Notes: generated by a model not told the origin, from the letters alone. Shown: positions 9,492-18,608, counted from the stretch's first letter. The stretch is 64,000 nt of DNA from UBA965 sp040396955 (GCA_040396955.1 JBBAWX010000008.1:65754-129753); one strand, 5' to 3'. Program-made: numbers and translations.

Positions 9492-9547
9492 GCTTTTTCG
9501 GTGAAGTTTGGTAGGAATAGATTGGATTCGTCCTGTAAGGAGCCACT

Positions 9548-10645
9548 ATGCAACATCGTCGTGGCACCGTACGAGCAGCCAAAACTGCTACTAAGAAGTC
9601 GGTGAGGAGCACAATGTCAAGTACGCCATTAACCCGGGCTCGCGAAGAGCTCGAAGCGGCCCAGCTCGTCGAGTTGTACCGCCAGATGATGCTCATTCGG
9701 CGCTTTGAAGAAAAGTGCCAGGAGATGTATACGCGCTCCAAAATCGGTGGTTTTTTGCACCTCTACGTGGGTGAAGAGGCCACGGGTGTCGGCGCCATTT
9801 CCAAGCTACAACCGCAAGACCATATTTTTACGCACTACCGCGACCACGGTCACGCCATTGCCCGCGGCCTCGACATCAACGGTCTCATGGCCGAGTTGTT
9901 TGGGCGCGACACTGGGTGCTCCCGCGGTATGGGTGGCTCGATGCACTTTGCCGACCACACCAAAAACTTCTGGGGCGGCTATGCCATCGTCGGGAGCCAC
10001 TTGTTGTTGGCGATTGGGGTCGGTTTGGCCTGCAAAATGCAAAAAACCAACGGCGTCGTCATGGTCTTCTTCGGCGACGGTGCCACCAACGGTGGTGAGT
10101 TTTATGAGGCGTTGAATTTCGCACAGCTCTGGAAGTTGCCGGTTGTTTTCGTATGTGAAAACAATTTGTACGCCATGGGCACGCCACTTGAAGTACACTC
10201 GGCAGTAACCGAGATTCATCGCAAGGCGAACGCCTTCGACATGAAGTCGATGCGCATCGATGGTAACGACGTGTTGTCGGTGCGTGAGCAGGTCGGTGAG
10301 GCGGTCGATTATGCGCGTGCTGGTCACGGCCCCGTGCTGGTCGAAGCGATGACGTACCGCTTCCGTGGCCACTCAGCCCAAGACACGCAAAAGTACCGCA
10401 CCAAGGAAGATGTGGAGCAGCATCGAAGCCAAGACCCGGTAATCGTCTTCCGACGCCAACTCATCGAAGCGGGTGTCTTGGCGGAGAGCGATGCCGATGC
10501 CCTCGATGCACACATCGACGAATTGGTCGAGGCTGCGGTGACCTTTGCCGATGAGAGTCCAGTACCAGGCAACGAATGGTTGACCGATCGCGGTATCTAT
10601 GCCGCTCCGCTTGCCACTGCCACGGTAGATCCCGATCTCGTATAA
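9548..10645 (+). CDS. pdhA: Pyruvate dehydrogenase E1 component, alpha subunit
   Basis: This is the thiamine-diphosphate subunit that decarboxylates pyruvate (or a branched 2-oxo acid) and passes the acyl unit to E2. The 365 residues contain the TPP/Mg motif GDGATN...ENN (FGDGATNGGEFYEALNF...VCENN), the RDHGHAIARG loop and GCSRGMGGSMH. The first 30 residues form a basic Arg/Lys/Thr-rich extension. A good AAGGAG site 5 nt before 9548 supports including it. It heads the E1alpha-E1beta-E2 operon, with 54 nt to pdhB. The MGGSMHF sequence and lipoyl-acetyltransferase partner favour pyruvate as substrate. Confidence 0.93.
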   Translation: MQHRRGTVRAAKTATKKSVRSTMSSTPLTRAREELEAAQLVELYRQMMLIRRFEEKCQEMYTRSKIGGFLHLYVGEEATGVGAISKLQPQDHIFTHYRDHGHAIARGLDINGLMAELFGRDTGCSRGMGGSMHFADHTKNFWGGYAIVGSHLLLAIGVGLACKMQKTNGVVMVFFGDGATNGGEFYEALNFAQLWKLPVVFVCENNLYAMGTPLEVHSAVTEIHRKANAFDMKSMRIDGNDVLSVREQVGEAVDYARAGHGPVLVEAMTYRFRGHSAQDTQKYRTKEDVEQHRSQDPVIVFRRQLIEAGVLAESDADALDAHIDELVEAAVTFADESPVPGNEWLTDRGIYAAPLATATVDPDLV

Positions 10646-10699
10646 GTTTGTATGCCCCATTGGTGAGGTACGGATCATCAATGTGAAGGAGATAGTTCG

Positions 10700-11683
10700 A
10701 TGCCCGTTCTAACAGTACGTGAAGCGCTCCGCGATGCACTCCATGAGTCCATGAAAGACGAGCGTGTGTTTATTATCGGCGAGGATATCGGTCACTACGG
10801 GAGCACCTACGGTGTGACGGCTGGCTTCTTGGAGCAGTACGGCCCGGATCGCATTCGTGATGCACCCATCGCCGAAGCCGGTATTTTGGGAGTCGCCATT
10901 GGTGCCGCCATGGCTGGGATGCGCCCGATTGCTGAAATCATGTCGGTGAATTTTTCGTTGCTTGCGCTCGACATGATTATCAATCACGCGGCCAAGATTT
11001 ACAGCATGTTTGGGGGCAAGTTTAGTGTGCCAATGGTGATGCGCACCACCAACGGGTGGACGCAACTCTCAGCCACGCACTCGCAGTCGTTTGATGCGCT
11101 GTACGCACACATCCCTGGTCTGAAGGTAGTTGCGCCTGCAACGCCTGCTGACATGAAGGGGATGTTTTTGGCGGCCATGGCCGACCCCGATCCGGTGATT
11201 TTCATTGAGCATACCCTGATGTACGGGATCAAGGGCGAAGTGCCTGAGGGTAATTACGTGGTGCCTATCGGCAAGTCGACGTTGGCCCGTGAAGGCAAAC
11301 ACATCACCGTGGTCACGTATTCACGTATGGTGCACCTCACCCTCGAAGCTGCTGATGTGTTGGCTAAAGAGGGCATCGAAGTCGAAGTGGTCGATTTGCG
11401 CACCTTGCGCCCGCTTGACATGAGCGTGGCGCTCGAGAGCTTCAAAAAGACCAACCGTGCAGTGGTTGTCACCGAAGATTGGCAATCATATGGCACGTCG
11501 GCCGAAATCGCCACCCGGCTGTACGAACATGGCTTCGATTATCTTGATGCACCAATCCAGCGGGTCAACTTCCGCGAAGTGCCCATGCCCTACGCCAAGA
11601 ATCTTGAGCAGCAGGTGGTGGTGACGACGGATCGCATTGTCGCTGCAATCAGAAAAGTCTTGAACCGCAGCTCGCTGCAATGA
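10700..11683 (+). CDS. pdhB: Pyruvate dehydrogenase E1 component, beta subunit
   Basis: This subunit forms the alpha2beta2 E1 heterotetramer with the preceding gene product. The 327 residues show the transketolase-like pyrimidine-binding domain at the N-terminus (FIIGEDIGHYGSTYGVTAGFLEQYGPDRIRDAPIAE) and the transketolase C-terminal domain (VEVVDLRTLRPLD...VVVTEDW). The start is preceded by GAAGGAG. The gene lies 15 nt before the E2 gene, so the three subunits are almost certainly co-translated from one mRNA. Confidence 0.94.
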   Translation: MPVLTVREALRDALHESMKDERVFIIGEDIGHYGSTYGVTAGFLEQYGPDRIRDAPIAEAGILGVAIGAAMAGMRPIAEIMSVNFSLLALDMIINHAAKIYSMFGGKFSVPMVMRTTNGWTQLSATHSQSFDALYAHIPGLKVVAPATPADMKGMFLAAMADPDPVIFIEHTLMYGIKGEVPEGNYVVPIGKSTLAREGKHITVVTYSRMVHLTLEAADVLAKEGIEVEVVDLRTLRPLDMSVALESFKKTNRAVVVTEDWQSYGTSAEIATRLYEHGFDYLDAPIQRVNFREVPMPYAKNLEQQVVVTTDRIVAAIRKVLNRSSLQ

Positions 11684-11698
11684 TGGAAGGGAAGAACC

Positions 11699-12949
11699 AT
11701 GGCTGATATTACCATGCCGAAAATGGGCTTCGACATGACCGAAGGGGTGATTGTGCGTTGGCTCAAGAAAGTCGGTGATGTCGTCAACAAAGGTGAGGCC
11801 ATCGCCGAAATCGAGACCGACAAGACTGTCATCGAAATCGAGTCGTTTGTGTCGGGTACCATTACCGAAATTGTCGCTGGTGAGGGGTCACGGACCCCGG
11901 TTGGCGGTATAATCGCCTATACCGACGGGAGTGGTGGCGCTACTGCGAGTGCTCCCTCGGCTCCTGCTGCTACACCCGTGGCGGTGGCTCAGTCGGTCGC
12001 ACCGGTGGCTGCTGTGGCGACCACGCCACGCAACGAGGGCGCCGTCAAGGCGTCGCCGATTGCCAAGCGCATGGCCAAAGAGCACGGGCTTGATTTGGCC
12101 GCCATCGCCGGCAGTGGCCCGCATGGGCGTGTCGTGCGTGACGACGTGGCAGCTGCCATTGCTGGTCGTCCGGCCACCGCGGTCGCTCCGACGGCCCCCG
12201 TGGCCCCGGTCGCGCCTGTAGCCGCCCCGGTCGCGGCTCCGTTGCCGTCCGCCGCACCTGGCGCCACCATCGTGCCGTTGAGCAACATGCGGCGTACGAT
12301 TACGCGGCGGTTGACGCAGAGCAAACAAACCATCCCGCATTTTTATGTGACGATGGACATCGACATGGGCGAAGTGCTGAAGCTCCGCAAGCAAATCAAC
12401 GCACCGCTCCCCAAAGAAGAGCAAGTCTCGATCAACGACATGATTGTCAAGGCCTGTGGCGTGGCATTGCGTCGCACCCCCAATTTGAATGCATCGTTTG
12501 TTGAAGAGGGCATCCAAATCAACCCGCATGTCAATGTGTCGATTGCAGTGGCGGTGAACTCGGGCTTGGTAGCGCCGGTGATTACCGATACCGACGCGCG
12601 CACCCTTGGGAGCGTGGCTCGCGAGGCCAAGCGTCTCATCGGGTTGGCTCGTGATGGCAAGTTGAGTGCTGACAACCTGCAGGGTGGTACGTTCACGGTG
12701 AGCAACCTCGGCATGTACGGGGTGACCAGCTTTGATGCGATTATCACGCCACCACAATGCGCTATTTTGGCGGTGGGGGCAGTCCGACGGGTGCCGGTCT
12801 TCAAGGGCGACAGCGACGAGGTGGTAGCTGCCAACATCTGCTCCATCACGTTGTCAGCCGATCATCGCATCACCGATGGCGCTGAAGCCGCACAGTTCGT
12901 GGCCGACATCAAGAAGTTCCTTGAGAACCCGTTGACCATGCTGATTTAG
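11699..12949 (+). CDS. pdhC: Dihydrolipoamide acetyltransferase (E2 of pyruvate dehydrogenase)
   Basis: The core subunit moves the acyl group from E1 to CoA through a swinging lipoyl arm. In 416 residues there is one lipoyl domain (lipoylated Lys42 in ETDKTVIEIES) and a long Ala/Pro/Val-rich linker. The E3-binding domain follows (about 115-155, ASPIAKRMAKEHGLDL...GPHGRVVRDDV), then a second Ala/Pro linker and the catalytic domain ending in DHRITDG, the HxxxDG active site. No E3 (lipoamide dehydrogenase) gene follows; the operon closes with the terminator at 12963-12996. E3 must be encoded elsewhere. Confidence 0.95.
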   Translation: MADITMPKMGFDMTEGVIVRWLKKVGDVVNKGEAIAEIETDKTVIEIESFVSGTITEIVAGEGSRTPVGGIIAYTDGSGGATASAPSAPAATPVAVAQSVAPVAAVATTPRNEGAVKASPIAKRMAKEHGLDLAAIAGSGPHGRVVRDDVAAAIAGRPATAVAPTAPVAPVAPVAAPVAAPLPSAAPGATIVPLSNMRRTITRRLTQSKQTIPHFYVTMDIDMGEVLKLRKQINAPLPKEEQVSINDMIVKACGVALRRTPNLNASFVEEGIQINPHVNVSIAVAVNSGLVAPVITDTDARTLGSVAREAKRLIGLARDGKLSADNLQGGTFTVSNLGMYGVTSFDAIITPPQCAILAVGAVRRVPVFKGDSDEVVAANICSITLSADHRITDGAEAAQFVADIKKFLENPLTMLI

Positions 12950-12962
12950 GATGGCACACATC

Positions 12963-12996
12963 ACGCCCCCACCGGTATGCCGGTGGGGGCGTTTTT
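12963..12996 (+). terminator. Strong rho-independent terminator of the pyruvate dehydrogenase operon
   Basis: A 13-bp GC-rich stem (12963-12975 with 12980-12992), TATG loop and TTTTT. It lies 13 nt after the E2 stop, opposite the convergent CBS gene that ends at 13018. Confidence 0.95.
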
Positions 12997-13017
12997 GTTG
13001 CTGGCGATGCGCGATGA

Positions 13018-13431
13018 TTAGCGTTCGCGTTCTTCGATGTGGCGTACGATGTCGCTCATCGACAAAATGCCGGTCGGCCATACGCGCCCATCGTTGCGTT
13101 CTTCGACCACCACGAGGCGGTGGATGTGGTTGCGGTTGATGAGTTTGATTGCGCGGTCGAGCTCCATTGCGGGCATGCAGGTAATCACGCTACTCGTCAT
13201 GACGTCGCTTACTGGCCCGTGCATGATGGTGTCATAGGTGGCACCACTGCGCCAAGCCTTCAACATGTCGGTCTGAGAGATGATGCCTGCCAAGTATCCG
13301 GGCCCATCGGTTACGACGACGGCGTGGATGCGGTAGCGGTCGATGAGTTGCCATGCGTCCATGACGGTGGCTTCGACCGGGCACGAGATGACGCCGACAT
13401 GCATCGCATCACGCACAAGTGCCTTATTCAT
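13018..13431 (-). CDS. CBS-domain pair protein
   Basis: The 137-residue protein consists of two CBS domains (about residues 1-60 and 65-137), a Bateman module that binds adenine nucleotides or similar ligands. Typical strings are VRDAMHVGVISCPVEATVMDAWQLI and VSDVMTSSVITCMPAMELDRAIKLI...HRLVVV. It has no attached catalytic or transport domain, so it is a free-standing sensor or regulator. The start at 13431 (MNKALVRDAM) follows AAAGGA. Longer upstream frames run into the divergent epimerase gene and have no family resemblance. Confidence 0.88.
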   Translation of the reverse strand: MNKALVRDAMHVGVISCPVEATVMDAWQLIDRYRIHAVVVTDGPGYLAGIISQTDMLKAWRSGATYDTIMHGPVSDVMTSSVITCMPAMELDRAIKLINRNHIHRLVVVEERNDGRVWPTGILSMSDIVRHIEERER

Positions 13432-13552
13432 TGGGTTTGTTCCTTTCGCGCCGGCGTGTCTATGCACGGCCAAGACTTCTCGCATATAATATGATACGTA
13501 TGTGACAGCAAATACGATGTATGTGGACCAAGAGATTGAGGAGTAGCGCCGA

Positions 13553-14104
13553 ATGAGCGACGTATCCCCCCGAATGCAGGCCGCCGATGTGACTGTTGAT
13601 TGGCTGAGTACCATTCCGTACACGGTTGTGCCCTCTTCGCGACCGGCCACCATCGATGGTGTGTACGTCAAAGACCTCAAGACGCACCTTGATGGTCGCG
13701 GAGATGTCATCGAGCTGTGGAGCAAGCCGTGGATCGATCAAGAAGGCATGGTCATGCCGGCCCACGTCTACCAGAGCGCCACCGACTACGGAGTCACCAA
13801 ATGTTGGCATCTGCACAATGTCCACACCGACCAATTCACGGTGACCCGGGGCAAGTTGCAGGTGGTGTTGGTCGATATTCGGCCATGGTCACCCACCTTT
13901 GGCCACGTTAATTCGGTGATTTTGGGCACGGCGCGTCCCAAGCTCATTAAGATTCCTCCCATGGTCATGCACGGTTGGAAGGCGTTGTCGATGCCGGAGG
14001 TGATTGTCGTCAATCTGCAATCACACGTCTATGACGCCGCCGACGAATTCAAGTTCCCGTGGGATTGTGTGCTGAAGCAGGTCTGGGAGCCGATCAACGG
14101 CTAG
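13553..14104 (+). CDS. dTDP-4-dehydrorhamnose 3,5-epimerase-like cupin protein
   Basis: The 183-residue sequence resembles RmlC-type epimerases of deoxysugar synthesis. It has a His-bearing TKCWHLHNVHTDQF strand, TRGKLQVVLVD (cf. the GxxxVVxVDxR of RmlC), and IPPMVMHGWKALS near the catalytic pocket. Genuine RmlC has a conserved His/Tyr/Asp set that cannot be fully verified here. No rmlA, B or D gene is nearby, so a related sugar-nucleotide epimerase or dehydratase is possible. Its stop overlaps the convergent yraN-like stop by a few bases (14101-14104). Confidence 0.72.
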   Translation: MSDVSPRMQAADVTVDWLSTIPYTVVPSSRPATIDGVYVKDLKTHLDGRGDVIELWSKPWIDQEGMVMPAHVYQSATDYGVTKCWHLHNVHTDQFTVTRGKLQVVLVDIRPWSPTFGHVNSVILGTARPKLIKIPPMVMHGWKALSMPEVIVVNLQSHVYDAADEFKFPWDCVLKQVWEPING

Positions 14105-14442
14105 GTGAGACCAATTGCGTAGGGCACGTGTGCTATTGAAGTGCCGCAGATGGTGATGGCGTCAATCCGCCAATCAGCGTCTGCGGCGTTGTGTTGCGCC
14201 AAGTACTCGTGGGCGGTTGCAATCAGGCGTCGTTGTTTGTGGGTGCCAATTGAGGCGCGAGCGTCGGCATGGCCACTGCGGCGGCTTCGTACTTCTACGA
14301 AGACCCACTGCTCATCGATGCGCGCCACGATGTCGATTTCGCCGAAACGACAGTGCCAGTTGGTATGGTGCACACGATAGCCGTGGCGTTCCAAGAACGC
14401 CACGGCCTGTGTTTCGCCGTGTTGACCACTGCGGCGCGTCAT
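14101..14442 (-). CDS. YraN family (UPF0102) nuclease-fold protein
   Basis: The 113-residue protein matches the UPF0102/YraN family: G.x.GE..A..FLE..GY (QHGETQAVAFLERHGYRV), then GEIDIVARI and WVFVEVRSRR. The GE-ID-EVR order is the PD-(D/E)xK nuclease core. No biochemical role is firmly established for the family. The ATG at 14442 overlaps the TAA of glutamate dehydrogenase (TAATG), so translation is coupled. The much longer upstream frame is a shadow of that gene. The 3' end overlaps the convergent epimerase-like gene by a few nt. Confidence 0.85.
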   Translation of the reverse strand: MTRRSGQHGETQAVAFLERHGYRVHHTNWHCRFGEIDIVARIDEQWVFVEVRSRRSGHADARASIGTHKQRRLIATAHEYLAQHNAADADWRIDAITICGTSIAHVPYAIGLT

Positions 14443-15698
14443 TAGGGGTAGATTCCACGGACGTAGTAGGCCTTGGCGGTGCGGTCGACCGCAAGCAGAT
14501 AGGCGGCCGTGCGCAATTGGGTGCGCCGCTCCTGTGACATCTGGTGGACCGTTTCGAACGAATTCACCATGATGCGTTCGAGCTGTGCGTTGACCTCTCG
14601 CTCGGTCCAAAAGAACTCTTGCAGACCTTGGACCCACTCGAAGTAACTGACGGTCACGCCACCAGCGTTGGCCAAAATATCCGGGATGACCAGCACACCG
14701 CGGTCGAACAAAATTGCGTCGGCGTCGGGAGTGGTTGGCCCGTTGGCGGCCTCAATGACGACACGCGCCTTGACGCGGTCAGCGTTGAGTGCGGTGATTT
14801 GATTCTCAATGGCCGCCGGAATCAAGATATCGCACGGTAATTCGAGCAATTCGGCGTTGGTCACGAAGTCACATCCAGCCATGTTGGCCACCGTTCCGGT
14901 GTTTTGGTAGTGGGCTTGCAGTTGTTCGAGGTTGATGCCCTTGGCGTTGGCGATACCGCCGCCACGATCGGCAATGCCGACAATCTTGGCGCCCATGTCG
15001 GTCAGGAGCCGCGCCGACGTGGCGCCGACGTTGCCGTAGCCCTGGATGACGACCTTGGAGCCGGCAATGTTGATGTTGGCGCGCTCGCAGGCCTCGCGCA
15101 AAATATACACGAGACCACGGGCGGTGGCTTCGTTGCGTCCGTAGGAGCCCCCGATGTTGATGGGCTTGCCCGTGACGACTGCTGGTACGGTATGCCCACG
15201 GTGCATGGAGTAGGTGTCCATGATCCAGGCCATGATCTGCTGATTGGTGCCAATGTCGGGAGCGGGGATATCGACGTCAGGTCCAATCAAAAAGCTGATT
15301 TCGGTGGCGTAGCGACGTGTCAAGCGTTCGAGCTCACCTGCCGACAACAAGGCGGGGTCGACCACTACCGCGCCTTTGGCACCACCGTAGGGGATGTTGA
15401 CGACCGCACACTTCCACGACATCAACATGGCAAGGGCTCGCACCTCGTCGATGTCGGTGTCGGGATGATAACGAATCCCACCTTTGGCTGGGCCACGGGT
15501 GGTGTTGTGTTGCACTCTATAGCCGGTGAACATTTCGATACGCCCGTCGTCCATTTTGACGGGGAAATTGACCGCAAACTCGCGGTGGGGGACGCGTAAT
15601 AGCTTGCGATATCCGGCATCGAGATTCAAGATGTCGGCTGCAATGTCGAATTGCCGCTGGGCATTGACGTATGCGTTCTCTGTAGGCACCATATTCAT
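14442..15698 (-). CDS. Glutamate (Glu/Leu/Phe/Val family) dehydrogenase
   Basis: The 418-residue enzyme has the length of hexameric clostridial-type GDHs, which interconvert glutamate and 2-oxoglutarate plus ammonia. It shows the dimerisation/substrate domain (GYRVQHNTTRGPAKGGIRYHP with the substrate Lys, and the catalytic-Lys segment PYGGAKGAVVVDP). The Rossmann segment is VVIQGYGNVGATSARLL. The start at 15698 is set by AAGGAGGA 8 nt upstream. A -10/-35 pair is visible at 15775-15803. Coenzyme preference cannot be read securely. Confidence 0.9.
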   Translation of the reverse strand: MNMVPTENAYVNAQRQFDIAADILNLDAGYRKLLRVPHREFAVNFPVKMDDGRIEMFTGYRVQHNTTRGPAKGGIRYHPDTDIDEVRALAMLMSWKCAVVNIPYGGAKGAVVVDPALLSAGELERLTRRYATEISFLIGPDVDIPAPDIGTNQQIMAWIMDTYSMHRGHTVPAVVTGKPINIGGSYGRNEATARGLVYILREACERANINIAGSKVVIQGYGNVGATSARLLTDMGAKIVGIADRGGGIANAKGINLEQLQAHYQNTGTVANMAGCDFVTNAELLELPCDILIPAAIENQITALNADRVKARVVIEAANGPTTPDADAILFDRGVLVIPDILANAGGVTVSYFEWVQGLQEFFWTEREVNAQLERIMVNSFETVHQMSQERRTQLRTAAYLLAVDRTAKAYYVRGIYP

Positions 15699-15774
15699 CC
15701 TTTTGCTCCTCCTTGAGCAACTGTTGTACGCCACATTGGCCTCATTGCCGACGGGTGTACCAGCGAACATCGCT

Positions 15775-15803
15775 AGTATATCATTTTTACTGACGCTGGT
15801 CAT
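15775..15803 (-). promoter_or_regulatory. Probable promoter of glutamate dehydrogenase
   Basis: Leftward ATGACC (15798-15803), 17-nt spacer, TATACT (15775-15780). The -35 matches only 4 of 6 consensus bases and lies inside the end of the flippase gene. Confidence 0.55.
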
Positions 15804-17367
15804 GTTGGAATCGTTGCTGAATCCGCTCAACCATCCCATATATGCTGTGATCAAACAGTTGCCGTTGATACCCCCAGACGATGAGTGTCATGCTCGCAAC
15901 GATTGCCATCGCAATGGCTGGAATGCCCTGTGACATCCCGAGCCAGCCGATGCCCAGCGCAATGATACTCGCCCCGCCACTTCGTGCCATCAGACCAAGA
16001 GGGAGGGAGATGTGCTCGCGGCGGAGTGTGCGCCATAACCCGGCGAGGAGGGCTACTTCGGTGACGATGGTCATGATGGCGGCCGCCTCAGCACCGATGC
16101 GTGGGATAAGTAGTACATTGCCGGTGATGTTTACTACGGTGCCGATGGCGAAAGCCCAGGTGATTGCCTGCTGGCGTCGTACTGCAATCAACGCATACTG
16201 TACGACCCCGGTGGCATATGAAAGTGGTAAGTACCAGATGAGGATGCGCAAAATGTGCGCGGCATCGGGTAGATACGCATCGCCTCCGAGAATCCAAATC
16301 AACTGGTCTGCCAAGAGCACCACGTTGATGACCCCGAGCCATGCCACCCACTGCAAGACACCGATGGCGCGTATGACGAGCGGATTGAGGGTGTCTCGCT
16401 GTTGTACGGCACGTTGGGCGAGGAGTGGAAACAAGGCGCCAACCACGTACGGCGGGATAATCTGTGTCAACGAAATCACCTTGTAGGCGGCATCATACAG
16501 CCCGAGTACCGTATCACCGCTGCTTGCGCGTAAGATGATGGCGTCAAAGCGAAAAAAGACGGTCAGTAGGATGCTGTTCAGCAGGAGTGGCAACGCTTCG
16601 CGCCACAATCTGCGCATCCACGCCCAGTCCCACTGTGGTCCAGCCTGAAACAGGAGCCGGTGTTGTAGCCCCCATAATAAACCGGCATTGAGCATGGTTG
16701 CGAGCAGGGCGACTGCTCCCATGCCTATGATGCGCTGCTCACTATCGGGAAGTATCCAAATCAAAGCAATGCCCACAATGGTGCGAATGATGCTGGTCAT
16801 CACGGTCACCAATGCGGGGATTTCCATGCGTTGGGCAGCTTGAAACGACGCGCTTGCGGCGGCAGCTGTGCCTGCTGGCCAGAGATGCACGAGGAGCAGG
16901 ATGAGCGCCACTTGTGTGCCCCAGCTCAACGGTGGCATGCTGTCTTGCCAGAGCCAGATGCCGAGCCAGGTCAGCGGCGCCACGCAGGCCGCTACTACCC
17001 AGCGCATGCTGAGCGTCACCCCAAACATGCGGCTGGCCTGTTGGGGCTGTGCAGCTGTTTCGCGGACGGCGAGATCGTTGAGCCCCCAGTTGACGATGGT
17101 GACAAGGTACATGCTGGCGATGAGTGCCACAAAACTCCATGCCCCACTAGCCGTGGGCCCGAGAGCACGGAGCGTGACCGCAGCAAAGCCGAGGTCAAGC
17201 ACCTTGCCGATCAAATTGGCAATGATCGGGATGCTGCTGTTTTTGATGAAACGCGCCATCGGACTCGCCTCACCATCGCGCCACCAACGGCGCCACCCCC
17301 ATATCATCAGTGCCATGGCCGGCAAACTGAGGATGGTTGCCACAATAAAAATCGTCGTCGTGCTCAC
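15787..17367 (-). CDS. Oligosaccharide flippase / polysaccharide biosynthesis membrane protein (MOP superfamily)
   Basis: The 526-residue protein has an N-terminal hydrophobic segment plus about 12-14 further membrane spans, spaced as in MOP-type lipid-linked oligosaccharide flippases (Wzx/RfbX). The typical first-span motif is NLIGKVLDLGFAAVTLRALGPTASGAWSFV. The family moves undecaprenyl-linked sugars across the cytoplasmic membrane. It uses a GTG start that overlaps the stop of the upstream gene by 4 nt (GTGA). Its production is therefore probably coupled to the ComEC-like protein at 17364-18143. No glycosyltransferase or polymerase lies next to it. Confidence 0.82.
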   Translation of the reverse strand: MSTTTIFIVATILSLPAMALMIWGWRRWWRDGEASPMARFIKNSSIPIIANLIGKVLDLGFAAVTLRALGPTASGAWSFVALIASMYLVTIVNWGLNDLAVRETAAQPQQASRMFGVTLSMRWVVAACVAPLTWLGIWLWQDSMPPLSWGTQVALILLLVHLWPAGTAAAASASFQAAQRMEIPALVTVMTSIIRTIVGIALIWILPDSEQRIIGMGAVALLATMLNAGLLWGLQHRLLFQAGPQWDWAWMRRLWREALPLLLNSILLTVFFRFDAIILRASSGDTVLGLYDAAYKVISLTQIIPPYVVGALFPLLAQRAVQQRDTLNPLVIRAIGVLQWVAWLGVINVVLLADQLIWILGGDAYLPDAAHILRILIWYLPLSYATGVVQYALIAVRRQQAITWAFAIGTVVNITGNVLLIPRIGAEAAAIMTIVTEVALLAGLWRTLRREHISLPLGLMARSGGASIIALGIGWLGMSQGIPAIAMAIVASMTLIVWGYQRQLFDHSIYGMVERIQQRFQHDQRQ

Positions 17368-18143
17368 GAATCATCCTTTGGTATGCGATAGATGGATGTG
17401 CCCGCGGTCATGGGGATGATGAGCGTGCCATCTATGCTCTCGTGAAATTGGCGTTCGCCGTGCTGACGGCGTTTGGCCATGCTGAGGCGTGCGGATCGTT
17501 GTGGCCTCAATCCATCACTGTAGATGACGAATTGTGGCTGCCAAGTGCTCCAGAGTGCTCCTTGTGGTGCAATCCGCCATGGATAAATCAATCCTATTGT
17601 ACCGGAAGGAGGGCGTGGGAGCACGCTTGGTGCCGGTGGGGTTCCATGGCTAATCAGGATCCCGCCGGCCGACCAGTAGACGGCGACTCCGTGTGTGCCT
17701 ACTACGTGGATGGTGAGGTCGTCGACATGCCAAGTATCCCCGGTGGCTGGGTAGGTGCAGGTGATGTGTGGGACTCGCACACAATACTCTCTGCCGACCT
17801 GTGCACTTGCTGGTAACCAGACCACGTGCCGAACCCCGTGGGTGATGAGCGCATCAAGACCTCCCATCCAGGCCACGCCAGGTTGCGTGATGATGATGAC
17901 ATCGACCACGGCAGTAAACACGAAGGAGCGACTCTGCTCTCCAATTGTCTGCAACAAGGCGGGGGCGTCATTGGCAGTGTCAATGAGAATGTGGTGTTGG
18001 TGTGAGGTACGAATGAACACGGCATCGCCGGCAATGGCTGGTACCACGAATGCCGCAGTGCGGGTGACGAGCACTTGGCGAAACCAGAGTCCGGCAATAA
18101 TACTGAGACCGATGAGGATACTCCACAATGTACGTGCCATCAT
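17364..18143 (-). CDS. ComEC-like metallo-beta-lactamase-fold protein lacking the metal-binding motif
   Basis: The 259-residue protein starts with one hydrophobic helix (residues 5-25). It then resembles the metallo-beta-lactamase domain of ComEC/Rec2: GDAVFIRTSHQHHILIDTA matches the GDAxLIxTPxGxxxLIDxG start, and VDVIIITQPGVAWMGGLDALITHGV aligns with the IDxLVLTHxHxDHxGGLxAVL segment. The HxHxDH metal motif is replaced by QPGVAW, so metal-dependent hydrolysis is not expected. The ComEC channel domain is absent. The start is one of two adjacent ATGs (18143 or 18140) behind GGGAGG. It is translationally coupled to the flippase. Confidence 0.6.
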   Translation of the reverse strand: MMARTLWSILIGLSIIAGLWFRQVLVTRTAAFVVPAIAGDAVFIRTSHQHHILIDTANDAPALLQTIGEQSRSFVFTAVVDVIIITQPGVAWMGGLDALITHGVRHVVWLPASAQVGREYCVRVPHITCTYPATGDTWHVDDLTIHVVGTHGVAVYWSAGGILISHGTPPAPSVLPRPPSGTIGLIYPWRIAPQGALWSTWQPQFVIYSDGLRPQRSARLSMAKRRQHGERQFHESIDGTLIIPMTAGTSIYRIPKDDS

Positions 18144-18230
18144 CACACCTCCCACATGACGCGGTTGCGTTCGTTGGTGTGATGATGGCAGAGGAGCATT
18201 ACCAGTGCATTACCAGCCTGGTGATGCGTG

Positions 18231-18608
18231 CTAGCGTAGTGCAGTCACTTCGATTTCGACCTTGGCATCACGTGGCAAACGTGCCACCTGCACGGTGGAG
18301 CGTGCTGGTGGATTGCTGGTGAAGTATTTGCCGTAGACGGCATTCATGGCCGCAAAATCATTCATGTCGTGCAAAAATACCGTGACTTTGACGACGTTTT
18401 CGAGTGAGCTTCCAGCGGCCGCCAATACGGCCTGGATATTTGCGAAGACCTGCTCCGTCTGGGCGGAGACGTCGCCGGCGACAAGTTCGCCCGCCGGTGT
18501 CAACGGGATTTGACCAGAGCAGTAAATCATACTGTCGGTCATGATGGCCTGTGAGTAGGGGCCAATGGCTGGGGCGGCTTTGTCGGTAGCAACAACGGTG
18601 CGACTCAT
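18231..18608 (-). CDS. ridA: RidA family enamine/imine deaminase
   Basis: RidA hydrolyses reactive 2-aminoacrylate and related imines made by PLP enzymes. The 125-residue protein has the full set of family features: AIGPYSQAI near the N-terminus, YCSGQIPL, an NVVKVTVFLHDMNDF strand, and the C-terminal PPARSTVQVARLPRDAKVEIEV with the catalytic Arg. Its ATG overlaps the stop of the upstream P-loop kinase gene by 4 nt. Confidence 0.95.
   Translation of the reverse strand: MSRTVVATDKAAPAIGPYSQAIMTDSMIYCSGQIPLTPAGELVAGDVSAQTEQVFANIQAVLAAAGSSLENVVKVTVFLHDMNDFAAMNAVYGKYFTSNPPARSTVQVARLPRDAKVEIEVTALR

Noticed and set aside
11888..12757. Long antisense reading frame (289 codons) opposite the E2 gene
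   Set aside because: The sense frame is a certain lipoyl acetyltransferase; the antisense product is His/Arg-rich low-complexity with no family pattern and no ribosome site.
13432..13725. 98-codon N-terminal extension of the CBS protein
   Set aside because: It overlaps the divergent epimerase-like gene and has no CBS similarity; the start at 13431 has AAAGGA upstream.
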